Source: a virus. From it: a stretch of 23,842 nucleotides of DNA. Positions within the stretch are counted from its first letter, which is position 1; the number at the start of each line of letters is the position of its first letter. Positions 13,527 through 20,972 of the stretch are shown here, one piece after another. The notes beneath the pieces are model-generated. The model had not been told where the DNA came from. It worked only from the letters and a program-made list of their open reading frames with translations, and did no database searches. Where the stretch lies: the IMG/VR virus record IMGVR_UViG_3300006922_000184, positions 1 to 23,842 of that record. The stretch is one strand, 5' to 3'. The translations under genes were made by a program, and so were the position numbers.

Positions 13527-13757
13527 TCAATGGTCTCCAATATCTGTCGATTTGCCTCTTTCCAACTTGGACAATTGTGGGGATTTGAGCAACTCATGTT
13601 GGTGATCTAATTCGTTATAGAGTGAATCAAGTAGTCCATTGATGTAAGTTGATTGATCTAATTCCTTAGACAACTTCATCATCTCAACAACGTGATTCTT
13701 TGATAGTTCTAGAAGATAACACTGTTTAGTATTAACCTGAATGTTACTGTTGATCAT
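13527..13757 (-). CDS. Small helical protein (76 aa), hypothetical
   Basis: It begins MINSNIQVNTKQCYLLELSK and is mainly amphipathic helix (VVEMMKLSKELDQSTYINGL, LYNELDHQHELLKSPQLSKL). The heptad-like pattern suggests a coiled coil or helical hairpin. Its ATG overlaps the previous stop by 4 nt (ATGA), so it is coupled. About 47 nt separate it from the lysozyme gene. The function is unknown. Confidence 0.7.
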   Translation of the reverse strand: MINSNIQVNTKQCYLLELSKNHVVEMMKLSKELDQSTYINGLLDSLYNELDHQHELLKSPQLSKLERGKSTDIGDH

Positions 13758-13954
13758 GCGAATCCACCTCCTTTGGTTTTAAGATCAATAACTTCAACAC
13801 CTGAGCAATAACTGGGATAATTCCACCATGCTTCAAGAACTAGGCGATAATCATCCACAATTTTTACACTGCCATCAGTGCAACGTATCTTATATCTATG
13901 TCTGTCATAGGGAGCATCTGATGTCAATGTGAAGAACTTAGGCAGTCCAGTCAT
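13754..13954 (-). CDS. Small protein (66 aa), hypothetical
   Basis: It starts MTGLPKFFTLTSDAPYDRHR, then YKIRCTDGSVKIVDDYRLVL and AWWNYPSYCSGVEVIDLKTK. Strands with a DG turn (YxIRCxDGxxxxVDDY), a helix carrying WW, and a last strand VEVID form a compact beta-beta-alpha-beta fold that I recall in cyanophage small proteins of unknown function. It is coupled on both sides by 4-nt overlaps. Confidence 0.7.
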   Translation of the reverse strand: MTGLPKFFTLTSDAPYDRHRYKIRCTDGSVKIVDDYRLVLEAWWNYPSYCSGVEVIDLKTKGGGFA

Positions 13955-14031
13955 GAGTCAAAAAGTGATAGAAAGAAGAGTAATAGTCCGAAGAGTATAA
14001 AGTAAGCAAGTATTACTGTGAATCCAACCAT
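13951..14031 (-). CDS. Micro membrane protein (26 aa), candidate overlapping gene
   Basis: A 26-codon frame encodes MVGFTVILAYFILFGLLLFF-LSLFDS, which is essentially one transmembrane helix. It starts inside the 3' end of the 58-aa gene in another frame and its stop overlaps the next gene's ATG by 4 nt (ATGA). The junction style, identical to neighbouring genes, is the main support. The length is too short for certainty. If real, it is a third tiny membrane protein in the window. Confidence 0.45.
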   Translation of the reverse strand: MVGFTVILAYFILFGLLLFFLSLFDS

Positions 14032-14189
14032 TGTTGATACTCAGGATTGTCAACATAATCTAGTTGCTCAGGTGACCAGACTTGCTCACATGGAACAACA
14101 TTAGAGGGAGGCATTGCCATCAACAGAGCACGAGACTGCTCCACTAATTCTTCAAGAGTATACTTTGCCACTGTTTTGACTTTTTGCAT
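14013..14189 (-). CDS. Small acidic protein (58 aa), hypothetical
   Basis: It starts MQKVKTVAKYTLEELVEQSR and ends SPEQLDYVDNPEYQQWLDSQ. A first helix with L-E-E-L is followed by ALLMAMPPSNVVPCEQVW and an acidic aromatic tail. The Trp-x-Pro-(E)-Q-(L) segment may pack on the first helix. A -10-like TACAAT lies in the short gap upstream (minus strand, about 25 nt before the ATG). The function is unknown. Confidence 0.65.
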   Translation of the reverse strand: MQKVKTVAKYTLEELVEQSRALLMAMPPSNVVPCEQVWSPEQLDYVDNPEYQQWLDSQ

Positions 14190-14236
14190 GGTTTGTTGTG
14201 TTCTTGGTTATTGTAGACCAATACGTTAGTATTTTA

Positions 14237-14773
14237 TCATTTTGTGTGACTGTTGTCAAAGTGTACACCCTTGTGGGGTGCAATAGCACCTAATGTGATA
14301 CGAATGTCATTAGTCGGAGGATTTCCATCATGCACTATTCTACTATCAAAGACAATAATTCTTCCTTGTTTGAATTGAATTTCCGTTCCATCTTCAAAAA
14401 CCGTAGAACCATCATTCCCATAAGCATGGTAAATGATAGATGTCGCCTTATGATTGAAGTCGGTATGCATCTGAGACTCATGACCAGGGTTTTGTGCATT
14501 AACCAATAACCGATGGATGTGAGATAGAGGGAGGTCCTTACATATGTCTTTAAGGACACATTCGTTGAAATACGCGAAGAACCAATACCATGGTGTTTCT
14601 GATGTAAACTCATTGTCTCGGATAACTGTGTTGCCCCAGAATCGTGCTTTTGCATAATCACCATATGGTGTGTTGTTGTAGAAGTAAGGAAAATCAGTGG
14701 ATAAGTATTCACCCACGTCATCAATCATCCAATCAGGGAAATACCCATCAATTACTTTAATGTTATCGTTCAT
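14237..14773 (-). CDS. Putative Fe(II)/2-oxoglutarate oxygenase (prolyl-4-hydroxylase-like), 178 aa
   Basis: This has the textbook H-x-D...H...R layout: H103-T-D105 in SQMHTDFNHKATSIIY, the GSTVFEDGTEIQF strand pair, QGRIIVFDSRIVHDGNPP with H148, and R158 in DIRITLG. The length (178 aa) matches a stand-alone catalytic domain. The start MNDNIKVIDGYFPDWMID has the usual 'I-x-D-x-F/L' entry of phage P4H-like proteins. The ATG overlaps the preceding oxygenase by 4 nt. It ends the helicase-oxygenase-oxygenase operon. The substrate could be a protein residue, nucleic acid or small molecule; the sequence does not decide. Confidence 0.88.
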   Translation of the reverse strand: MNDNIKVIDGYFPDWMIDDVGEYLSTDFPYFYNNTPYGDYAKARFWGNTVIRDNEFTSETPWYWFFAYFNECVLKDICKDLPLSHIHRLLVNAQNPGHESQMHTDFNHKATSIIYHAYGNDGSTVFEDGTEIQFKQGRIIVFDSRIVHDGNPPTNDIRITLGAIAPHKGVHFDNSHTK

Positions 14774-15363
14774 TTGACTATAAAATTAGCGGATACTGTA
14801 ATTCTGGCAACACCAGTGTTATTCTTTTGTGAGGTAACTTGATGATGTAGATATGATGGGAAGATGACTAAATCACCCTCAGATATATCGGGGAACCAGG
14901 TATTGGTGCATGGATAATGTCTACTGAAATACCCATGATGTACATCTTGCGATGGATCGTAGAATACAAATTTACCATCCTTCTCAGGATCATACTGAAC
15001 AAAGTAAGCACAACTAAATGTACAATTATCACCACCAGTATGTGTATGTATCTCTTGGGAATCACCCTGTTTGTATACATTTATCCATGCTTCTGTCATT
15101 TCTATGGTGGCAGTGGGTTTGCCACCCAATTGCATGTGCATGTCCATGAGATTATCGGAAATCTCATTGTTGAACATTTGCCACGAAAAGTCCTCATCAT
15201 TTGTATCACTTTCAAATGAACTACTGACAGTACAGTTCCACTCACTGGGTTGTGATATGTTTGCTGTACCAAGTTCATAGAGTAGCATATCTTTGAGGTG
15301 CTTATGTCTAGCAACCTCACCATGATAATACCATTTAGGAAATAATGTCTGAACTTTACCCAT
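14770..15363 (-). CDS. Putative Fe(II)/2-oxoglutarate oxygenase (TIGR02466-like), 197 aa
   Basis: MGKVQTLFPKWYYHGEVARH opens with the LFPxxYY signature. Candidate ligands are H106/H108 in SQEIHTHTGGDN, H173 or H174 in EGDLVIFPSYLHHQV, and R187 in GVARITVSANF. DPEKDGKFVFYDP forms the central strands. It is a close paralogue of the oxygenase at 12408, sharing WNC, NVY, SQE and KDGKF at matching places. One base overlaps the helicase stop (TAATG) and four bases overlap the next oxygenase, so all three are translated together. Confidence 0.86.
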   Translation of the reverse strand: MGKVQTLFPKWYYHGEVARHKHLKDMLLYELGTANISQPSEWNCTVSSSFESDTNDEDFSWQMFNNEISDNLMDMHMQLGGKPTATIEMTEAWINVYKQGDSQEIHTHTGGDNCTFSCAYFVQYDPEKDGKFVFYDPSQDVHHGYFSRHYPCTNTWFPDISEGDLVIFPSYLHHQVTSQKNNTGVARITVSANFIVK

Positions 15364-16607
15364 TATGCAACCAACGAAAGAGGAGGAATACCCTGCACAA
15401 AGATAGCATCAACTACATTTTGCAGGCGTTTGATGACATGCTTGCCATAAGTCCTGTGGACGGGAACAGTAACGAAACCTGTGGGTTTGTTATAGAAACC
15501 CCACTGACATGCAGTGAGTTCACCAGACTTTAAGCGAGCAGCATCATCTTTATCTAGGCGAATCACGCGACCGATAGTCTGTGCCATCTCCACAACGTTG
15601 AGGTTACGAAGTAAGATAGTGTGAGTAAGACCAGGGACGTTGATACCCTCAGAGAGAATAGAATAGTGGAAGACGATGAACTTGCGTCCTTCTTCTTTGC
15701 CCCACTGTGTCAACGTGTCGAAGAATACTTCACGAGATACTTTGACACCATCAACGATTGCACCAAACTTAGATGTAACGTGCATCACATTATAACCACG
15801 ATCTTTGAGTTCTGCAAGCAATGTTGTCTTGCCGATCATGTTACCGAGGATGCGACTAGATGGCACAGCAACTAGAACCTTAGCAGCACATGTGTCGTCA
15901 AGGTTATCAAGAATGTCACGAACAGTGCCAGCGTCAATGTCATGAACGTTGTGCTTTGTACGCTCGTGATCAGTCTCGAAAGGAACAATCGTAGGAGGGA
16001 GGATGTGACCTTGCTCGATCAGTTCAGGAGCAGGGACATTACATAGGACACCACCATAGATGTCACTGTTGTTCATGCTACGATCATGCTTACGTGCAAC
16101 ACGAGGAGTTGCAGTAAAGAAGTAGGCACGATCTGCAACCATAGATGTTGCAGCAGTACCAACAAAGAACTGCTTGCTTACACTATTGTGTGCTTCGTCA
16201 AAGTATGCACAAGAGATATCGATGCCACTATCAATCACTTTGGGGAGAGAATGATAGGTAGTAAAGATGATGCAAGACTCATCAGCAGCACGAGCGGTGT
16301 CATTGAAGAGTGCAATCTTCTCAGGTTTGGTAGACTTGAAATAGCGAGTCTCTCCACTGTGTGCATGACAGACATGCGTCCAAGTGCCACTGATGTGCTG
16401 CATGAACTCTTCACAGAGTTGATTAGCAAGCAAGATACGTGGAGCAACAACAACTAGGGTGCGATTGCCAGTCGAAAGCAACTCGATAGCGTGCTTGATC
16501 ATGATGATGGTCTTACCACCGCCAGTAGGCACGATGACCTGACCTTTGTCAGCACTCTGCATGGCGTCAAGAGCGCGTTGCTGGTGAGGGCGAAGGGTGA
16601 TGGTCAA
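15363..16607 (-). CDS. SF2 DNA/RNA helicase, DEAH-box (414 aa)
   Basis: This is an ATP-dependent helicase of superfamily 2, of the UvsW/type III restriction Res-like group. Walker A is PTGGGKT (27-33), motif Ia VVVAPRILLANQL, motif II DEAH (137-140), motif III FTATP (164-168), motif V ILSEGINVPG and motif VI QTIGRVIRLD. A Q-motif-like LRPHQQRAL begins the protein. It is shorter than T4 UvsW (503 aa), lacking an N-terminal accessory domain. In T4-like phages such enzymes act in recombination-dependent replication. The start is TTG at 16607-16605, about 20 nt after the predicted transcript start. Coupling to two oxygenases is unusual. Confidence 0.9.
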   Translation of the reverse strand: MTITLRPHQQRALDAMQSADKGQVIVPTGGGKTIIMIKHAIELLSTGNRTLVVVAPRILLANQLCEEFMQHISGTWTHVCHAHSGETRYFKSTKPEKIALFNDTARAADESCIIFTTYHSLPKVIDSGIDISCAYFDEAHNSVSKQFFVGTAATSMVADRAYFFTATPRVARKHDRSMNNSDIYGGVLCNVPAPELIEQGHILPPTIVPFETDHERTKHNVHDIDAGTVRDILDNLDDTCAAKVLVAVPSSRILGNMIGKTTLLAELKDRGYNVMHVTSKFGAIVDGVKVSREVFFDTLTQWGKEEGRKFIVFHYSILSEGINVPGLTHTILLRNLNVVEMAQTIGRVIRLDKDDAARLKSGELTACQWGFYNKPTGFVTVPVHRTYGKHVIKRLQNVVDAIFVQGIPPLSLVA

Positions 16608-16625
16608 GTTCTGCGTTTCTGTCGA

Positions 16626-16638
16626 TACAACTATTATA
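16626..16638 (-). promoter_or_regulatory. -10 promoter element for the helicase operon
   Basis: The minus strand has a perfect TATAAT at 16638-16633, with the likely start of transcription near 16626, about 20 nt before the TTG start of the helicase. No good -35 is found at 16-18 nt, because that position is filled by the terminator stem and T-tract; an activator or extended element may replace it. Confidence 0.55.
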
Positions 16639-16642
16639 CAGC

Positions 16643-16666
16643 AAAAAAGGGCGTTTGACGCCCTTT
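16643..16666 (-). terminator. Intrinsic terminator, perfect 9-bp stem plus T6
   Basis: Read on the minus strand, AAAGGGCGT (16666-16658) pairs with ACGCCCTTT (16654-16646) around a CAA loop, and the T run extends to TTTTTT. The last stem bases are part of the T-tract. It lies 22 nt after the stop of the 109-aa gene and directly before the helicase promoter, separating the two transcription units. Confidence 0.85.
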
Positions 16667-16687
16667 GTGACAGTATGCTGATTGTCT

Positions 16688-17017
16688 TTATCGATCTTCC
16701 AGTGCTGGCAACATATCGTTACCTGGGTGGTCGTTAGTCTTGCCCCTATATGCTTTCTTATATTGAAAGTGTGCAGGATCAAGTTCAAGATCATCCCAAT
16801 CTTTGGGATAACATAACAAACAACACTTGTTCATTGGATTCCTAGAACCAGGAGGATTAGGTTTCTCACTGACACAAATAGTGATGTATTCATCATCGAT
16901 AAAGTTAATATATCCTTCATGACCTTTCCATCTTACCTGTGCCCCAACAGACATAGATTTGATGATGTTTCTAATCTCGATTGCTGGTGCTTCGGCAATA
17001 AACAGTGGAGTAGTCAT
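16688..17017 (-). CDS. Hypothetical cyanophage protein (109 aa)
   Basis: It begins MTTPLFIAEAPAIEIRNIIK, then VGAQVRWKGHEGYINFIDDE-YITICV (an SH3-like barrel pattern), then EKPNPPGSRNPMNKCCLLCY and PKDWDDLEL, and ends with KTNDHPGN. The C-C-x-x-C cluster and later His could bind a metal. I recall this arrangement in many T4-like cyanophages as a conserved protein without known function. It is followed by an intrinsic terminator and closes the long oxygenase transcription unit. Confidence 0.8.
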   Translation of the reverse strand: MTTPLFIAEAPAIEIRNIIKSMSVGAQVRWKGHEGYINFIDDEYITICVSEKPNPPGSRNPMNKCCLLCYPKDWDDLELDPAHFQYKKAYRGKTNDHPGNDMLPALEDR

Positions 17018-17023
17018 AGAAGT

Positions 17024-17515
17024 TTAGATGAAGTTTGCGTTAATCAAGATTCTATTCTTATGCTGGACTGGTGAATGACCAGTATGCATATGTTTACCAT
17101 TAAATGTTAACAACCTATTTGCTTTGGGTGTAACACGAACGATGTCGTGATCATTCTGCTCTCCCAAAATAACAGTGTCGCCATCAGTATCGTTGACATA
17201 GTAAATGCACACAGTGTGTGGTTCTTTTGTGTCTACATGAAAGTCATGTCGATAACCTTCACTATTATATAGTGTCATATCTGCACGTACTCTCAGACAT
17301 TCTTTGGCATTAACAGTTGATTGCATTTTATCAACCAACTGTGCAAAGTCTGGATCACCCTCTGATGTTAACCAGTGATTGAATCCATGTGCCTGAATAT
17401 CTTTGTTGCCATGTGTCAGTGTGTGTTGATAATACCAAGGGAACTCCCATCCCATCAACACAGTCTGCAAGTGTTGATGATAATCAGTGTCTAGAAAATC
17501 ATCAATGATTCTCAT
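17024..17515 (-). CDS. Putative Fe(II)/2-oxoglutarate oxygenase (prolyl-4-hydroxylase-like), 163 aa
   Basis: Counting from MRIIDDFLDTDYHQHL (ATG 17515-17513), the ligands are H93-V-D95 in RHDFHVDTKEPH, H144 in TFNGKHMHTGHSP and R155 in HKNRILINANF. DTDGDTVILGE forms the central strands. The upstream extension of this frame overlaps the 62-aa gene and was rejected; the 'RIIDDFL' start is typical of the family. It is a paralogue of the 18377-18931 oxygenase (shared FPWY, VRVR/LRVRA, YYVN.(S/T)DGDT). Its partner JmjC gene lies just upstream, separated by one small gene. Confidence 0.87.
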   Translation of the reverse strand: MRIIDDFLDTDYHQHLQTVLMGWEFPWYYQHTLTHGNKDIQAHGFNHWLTSEGDPDFAQLVDKMQSTVNAKECLRVRADMTLYNSEGYRHDFHVDTKEPHTVCIYYVNDTDGDTVILGEQNDHDIVRVTPKANRLLTFNGKHMHTGHSPVQHKNRILINANFI

Positions 17516-17690
17516 GTTTGAGATGTAAGGTGGTCGCAACTTCATCAATCAGATCCCTGGTAGTTTCGGGCAGTTCTCCATACTTAGTGTGATATTCTTT
17601 CTGTAAACTGAATAGAGCATCACGCAGTAATGTTTTCTGGTCGTTGTTCAATAGTGGAGACTTTAAGAACATGGTCATGGTGGCAGACAC
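17502..17690 (-). CDS. Small helical protein (62 aa), hypothetical
   Basis: The frame MSATMTMFLKSPLLNNDQKT-LL... continues FSLQKEYHTKYGELPETTRD-LIDEVATTLHLK. It begins with GTG at 17690, 7 nt after the JmjC stop, with possible ATG starts at 17678 and 17672. It is helical and of mixed charge. It overlaps the following oxygenase start by 14 nt. It separates members of an otherwise continuous JmjC-P4H pair, suggesting a later insertion or a specific accessory role. No family recognised. Confidence 0.65.
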   Translation of the reverse strand: MSATMTMFLKSPLLNNDQKTLLRDALFSLQKEYHTKYGELPETTRDLIDEVATTLHLKHENH

Positions 17691-17697
17691 GCACTAT

Positions 17698-18405
17698 TTA
17701 ACGATTTACTTTTAGAGTATAGCGGGTTCTGTCAGAACAGCAACACCGTTTAGGGCACCAAATCGGAAAAGATAATGAAAGTCGTGGACCTGTGCCATGT
17801 TTGGTGTTGTGATACGCTCTCGCAGGAAAGTATAGCACATCTCCTGGGGTTAACACTGTATCAATTGCTATTGTCAGTTCTTCCTGACATGGGTGATAGG
17901 GTGGGTCTGATCCTTCTATCAACATTGATGCTCGTTCATTATATACTTGCCATCTAGTCTCACCATCCATCTGTATAATAAAATTAACAGGTTTGTCATA
18001 GTGTGGATGAAATGATGGGTGGTTATTGTTAGCACCATTGGTAATAAACATATGACAATCACCACAACCATCAAATGCATTCTCCATGTGGTGTAATATT
18101 TCATCAACTTCTGGTCTACCATGACCATACTTACATATGTTGATGGTATAACCCTCGTTGGCAAGTTCAAACAGTTCTTTCTTCTTAGGCACGTATGTAT
18201 AGAACCATGGTTCTTCTACCATATCTAAGTCCATACGCTTACGATCATCACCAATGACAGTGATGACATGACTCCATGGATTATTAAGGGCATTCTCGGC
18301 ATCCTGCCATGTTAGAAATGGCGTGACAGCATTTCTCCACACTCGTGGACGATCGTCTGTCTGATATAACTCAGGATTAAGAAACTCTGGGTTTAAAATT
18401 AACAT
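17698..18405 (-). CDS. JmjC/cupin-type Fe(II)/2-oxoglutarate oxygenase, 235 aa
   Basis: It starts MLILNPEFLNPELYQTDDRP and carries a JmjC/cupin-4-like core: HPHYDKPVNFIIQMDGETRW (H135-Y-D137 as the H-x-D pair), Q-V-Y-N-E strand, then LTPGDVLYFPARAYHNT (H199) and GPRLSLSFPI. Such proteins hydroxylate residues in ribosomal or other proteins or small molecules. It is a close paralogue of the gene at 18900 (shared PELY/PSLF, VWR(N/E)A, NNPW, DGET.W.VY.ER, L(T/S)PGDV.Y.P.R.YH). A Cys cluster (CPKRCCCSD) near the end is a local oddity. Overlaps the upstream oxygenase by 29 nt. Confidence 0.84.
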   Translation of the reverse strand: MLILNPEFLNPELYQTDDRPRVWRNAVTPFLTWQDAENALNNPWSHVITVIGDDRKRMDLDMVEEPWFYTYVPKKKELFELANEGYTINICKYGHGRPEVDEILHHMENAFDGCGDCHMFITNGANNNHPSFHPHYDKPVNFIIQMDGETRWQVYNERASMLIEGSDPPYHPCQEELTIAIDTVLTPGDVLYFPARAYHNTKHGTGPRLSLSFPIWCPKRCCCSDRTRYTLKVNR

Positions 18406-18931
18406 TCAAGGCAATCCTATATCCTGTGCTAGGTGATGATGAAGCATGTAATACATTGCCATCGAATACAACCATCTTACCACGCTCAGGTGATATTCTG
18501 ATCTGACAATCTGGTTGAAATATACTCTCACATGCATTAAACATGATAGTATCACCATCACTCGCGTTTACATAATACAATGCAGTTATGTGTTCTTCTT
18601 CAAAGTCTACATGTGGACAGTGATGTGGTAACTTATCAGGTAATAGACACCCTATCCTAACACGAACTATATCTGTGAATTCTTGTTCAGCAGCAGCAGA
18701 CATTAACCTCAGTGCAGACTCAAACACATCATAGTATTGAGACACTGGTTGATAGTCCATCACTAATACATGTGAGAATGAACTATTATTAAATGCACCC
18801 TCGTATGGTGTCGGACCATCAACAAATGTAGTCTCTTTGACAAGATACCAAGGAAACTGCTGTTGAGTTACTATATCTTCTATCTGATCAACAATAATAT
18901 CAGGTAGAGGTTTCGTCGAACTCAATAACAT
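18377..18931 (-). CDS. Putative Fe(II)/2-oxoglutarate oxygenase (prolyl-4-hydroxylase-like), 184 aa
   Basis: Counting from MLLSSTKPLPDIIVDQIEDI (ATG 18931-18929), ligands are H107-V-D109 in HHCPHVDFEEEH, H162 in VVFDGNVLHASSSP and R172 in GYRIALNVNF. NASDGDTIMFNACES forms the central strands. The next ATG upstream gives an extension inside the JmjC gene and is less likely. It overlaps the JmjC gene before it by 32 nt and the JmjC gene after it by 29 nt. With its upstream JmjC partner it forms one of two similar gene pairs. Confidence 0.87.
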   Translation of the reverse strand: MLLSSTKPLPDIIVDQIEDIVTQQQFPWYLVKETTFVDGPTPYEGAFNNSSFSHVLVMDYQPVSQYYDVFESALRLMSAAAEQEFTDIVRVRIGCLLPDKLPHHCPHVDFEEEHITALYYVNASDGDTIMFNACESIFQPDCQIRISPERGKMVVFDGNVLHASSSPSTGYRIALNVNFKPRVS

Positions 18932-19619
18932 ATTGTCGGCGGTCGCTGGGTACGTCACAAGGATACATGCAAGGGATAGATAATGATAAACGCTTACTAC
19001 CTGGGAAGGGTTTATGATATGTTCTTGATGGAATATACATCACATCACCAGGTGACAGAGTGACATCGAGAGCAATATGTAACTCTTGCCCTACTTTGTC
19101 TGGTAAATATGGTTCATCAGTCATTTCGATCAGACTACTACATCTCTCCTCATATACATTCCAATGTGTTTCACCATCAATCTGACATATAAAGTTTGGA
19201 GGTAGATCCCAGTGAGCACCAAATGATTTACTACCTGATTTAGCAGCACCAAAGATGTGTGCATCACAGTTACAATCAAACAACGCTTCGATATTCTCTA
19301 ATAGATTATCTACTGCTGGATTGTAATGACCATACTGTTCAATGATAAATGTATGACCTTCATTCAATGCACGAAATAGTTCTTCTTTATATGGCACACC
19401 TGTTTCATACCACACTTCAAACTTTTCAGGTAACATCAAACGACGACCCTCCATGTTCATCACCTGCGTTCTATAATACCATGGATTATTGAAGCAATGT
19501 GTAACTGTATCCCAATTGACATACTGTGTGGGATTAGGTAATGCCTCTCTCCATACCATTGGTTTATCACCACATTGGAAGAGAGATGGATTTAAGAAAG
19601 GTAAAATTAGTTTATTCAT
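18900..19619 (-). CDS. JmjC/cupin-type Fe(II)/2-oxoglutarate oxygenase, 239 aa
   Basis: The start MNKLILPFLNPSLFQCGDKP (ATG 19619-19617) overlaps the upstream stop by ATGA, better than the ATG nine bases earlier. The core is FGAHWDLPPNFICQIDGETH (H136-W-D138), the W-N-V-Y-E-E-R strand, LSPGDVMYIPSRTYHKPF (H202) and KRLSLSIPC. It is a paralogue of the gene at 17698. Short Cys runs (CNCDAH) occur before the core. It is probably a protein or small-molecule hydroxylase; the substrate is unknown. Confidence 0.84.
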   Translation of the reverse strand: MNKLILPFLNPSLFQCGDKPMVWREALPNPTQYVNWDTVTHCFNNPWYYRTQVMNMEGRRLMLPEKFEVWYETGVPYKEELFRALNEGHTFIIEQYGHYNPAVDNLLENIEALFDCNCDAHIFGAAKSGSKSFGAHWDLPPNFICQIDGETHWNVYEERCSSLIEMTDEPYLPDKVGQELHIALDVTLSPGDVMYIPSRTYHKPFPGSKRLSLSIPCMYPCDVPSDRRQYVIEFDETST

Positions 19620-20272
19620 GTTGTCCATTCGCCCATAGTAGGATCGTGAGGATATCCAGCAAAGTTCATGCTGATAGCATTACGCTCACATTTAGTATTT
19701 GGTTGCGTTCTATGCATCAACCAGGAAGGAAACATGACATACTCATGTACACCCATAATCATAGTCTTCCAGTCATAGTCATAACCAGATTCGCGTGACC
19801 AATCATCATATGATGATGCAAGTGGGCAGTGTCTGAGTATATGTTCTAGTGGATTCTTGAACTGTAAGTGACCACCAGCACTATCTTTTGACAAATAGTA
19901 TACCAATGACACATGAGATTTGCCACGTCCATTAACATGACAGTGCTCACCAGTGCTATCACCTTCGTAGTGTAAGTTTGACCACATGCTATCCATATAC
20001 ATGTGATAGTCTGTACGATAGTGAAGAGTATTCACCCAGTAGTCTTTAACATCATTCAAGATAGGTAGTGTCAACCAATCGAATGCTACATCTTGAAATA
20101 GACAATCACCACCAGGTAAGTCAGCAGTAGTCTTACCTGATTCTAATGCCCATGTATTTTCCTTTGCCTTATCAAAGTAACGCCAAAGAACTTCATTAGT
20201 TTCTTTCTGTTGTATCTTAGTTGGGACTATATGTCCACGCCTGATGGGTACACTAAACAGATTCAGGTTCAT
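19616..20272 (-). CDS. Putative Fe(II)/2-oxoglutarate oxygenase (TIGR02466-like), 218 aa
   Basis: Counting from MNLNLFSVPIRRGHIVPTKI (ATG 20272-20270), candidate ligands are H110/H112 in STGEHCHVNGRGKSH, H187 in YVMFPSWLMHRTQPN and R197 in CERNAISMNF. The central strands are SLVYYLSKDSAGGHLQFKNP. The frame continues upstream, but that sequence lies in the preceding gene. The 20-nt overlap with the upstream oxygenase and ATGA overlap with the next one keep the six-gene array continuous. Confidence 0.84.
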   Translation of the reverse strand: MNLNLFSVPIRRGHIVPTKIQQKETNEVLWRYFDKAKENTWALESGKTTADLPGGDCLFQDVAFDWLTLPILNDVKDYWVNTLHYRTDYHMYMDSMWSNLHYEGDSTGEHCHVNGRGKSHVSLVYYLSKDSAGGHLQFKNPLEHILRHCPLASSYDDWSRESGYDYDWKTMIMGVHEYVMFPSWLMHRTQPNTKCERNAISMNFAGYPHDPTMGEWTT

Positions 20273-20972
20273 TAGTTTGACGATTGTATGGTGTGACATC
20301 GACAGAGATTTCATTATCTTTGATAATGTCCATCATATCTTTCTTTGTTCTTACAGGAATGAAGTTGAATGAGATACTAATACGTTCCTCATCAGTTTCA
20401 TTCTCACGTACACCATGACCCACCCATGCAGGGAATAACATAAGTCTACCTTGTACAGGTGGATATGCCCATGTAGAGTGTGTATGTGGCACCTCTGCTG
20501 TACTCATATCCTCAGATGTACCAAGAGAATGTATTACATAACCCTCAATAGCATTCCTATGAAATGTAAGTTTACCCACTGGTCCTGGTGGTACTGTTAC
20601 ATAGAAAGCACCAGACATTACAGCACCTGGATGTGTGTGAACTTCATTGTATCCACCCTTACCATTAATATTGATCCAGACATTTGCATATGCAAGAGTA
20701 GTAGTTTGAGAACCAAAACTATCAAATGCCTCAGATGCTTTCTGTTTAATCAATAGCAGTAGTTTCTTGAACTCATCACCATCCAGATCTGGATCATTGA
20801 CGATCTCTTCACCCAAGAAATCAGGAGATTGATAGTTCAACAATCCCCGATTACTTCGTGCTTTACCCTCCATATTCATGGCAGTATCTACACAGATACG
20901 CCCCATCTCTTCAAGATCAATGTCAAGATCAACCCACCAAATAGGGGTGGGAAAGATATAATCTAAATTCAT
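20253..20972 (-). CDS. Putative Fe(II)/2-oxoglutarate oxygenase (TIGR02466 family), 239 aa
   Basis: This is the most typical TIGR02466 member here: MNLDYIFPTPIWWVDLDIDL at the start, then SPDFLGEE, ANVWININGKGGYNEVHTHP (H112/H114), GAVMSGAFYVTVPPGPVGKL, QGRLMLFPAWVGHGV (H186) and EERISISFNF (R197). About 35 residues follow the core (TKKDMMDIIKDNEISVDVTP and beyond), a charged tail. The ATG shares one base with the stop of the upstream 146-aa gene (TAATG). It is the first oxygenase after the halogenase group. Confidence 0.9.
   Translation of the reverse strand: MNLDYIFPTPIWWVDLDIDLEEMGRICVDTAMNMEGKARSNRGLLNYQSPDFLGEEIVNDPDLDGDEFKKLLLLIKQKASEAFDSFGSQTTTLAYANVWININGKGGYNEVHTHPGAVMSGAFYVTVPPGPVGKLTFHRNAIEGYVIHSLGTSEDMSTAEVPHTHSTWAYPPVQGRLMLFPAWVGHGVRENETDEERISISFNFIPVRTKKDMMDIIKDNEISVDVTPYNRQTNEPESV

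Noticed and set aside
16086-16457. 123-aa plus-strand frame inside the helicase
   Set aside because: Antisense shadow of conserved helicase motifs; no independent evidence.
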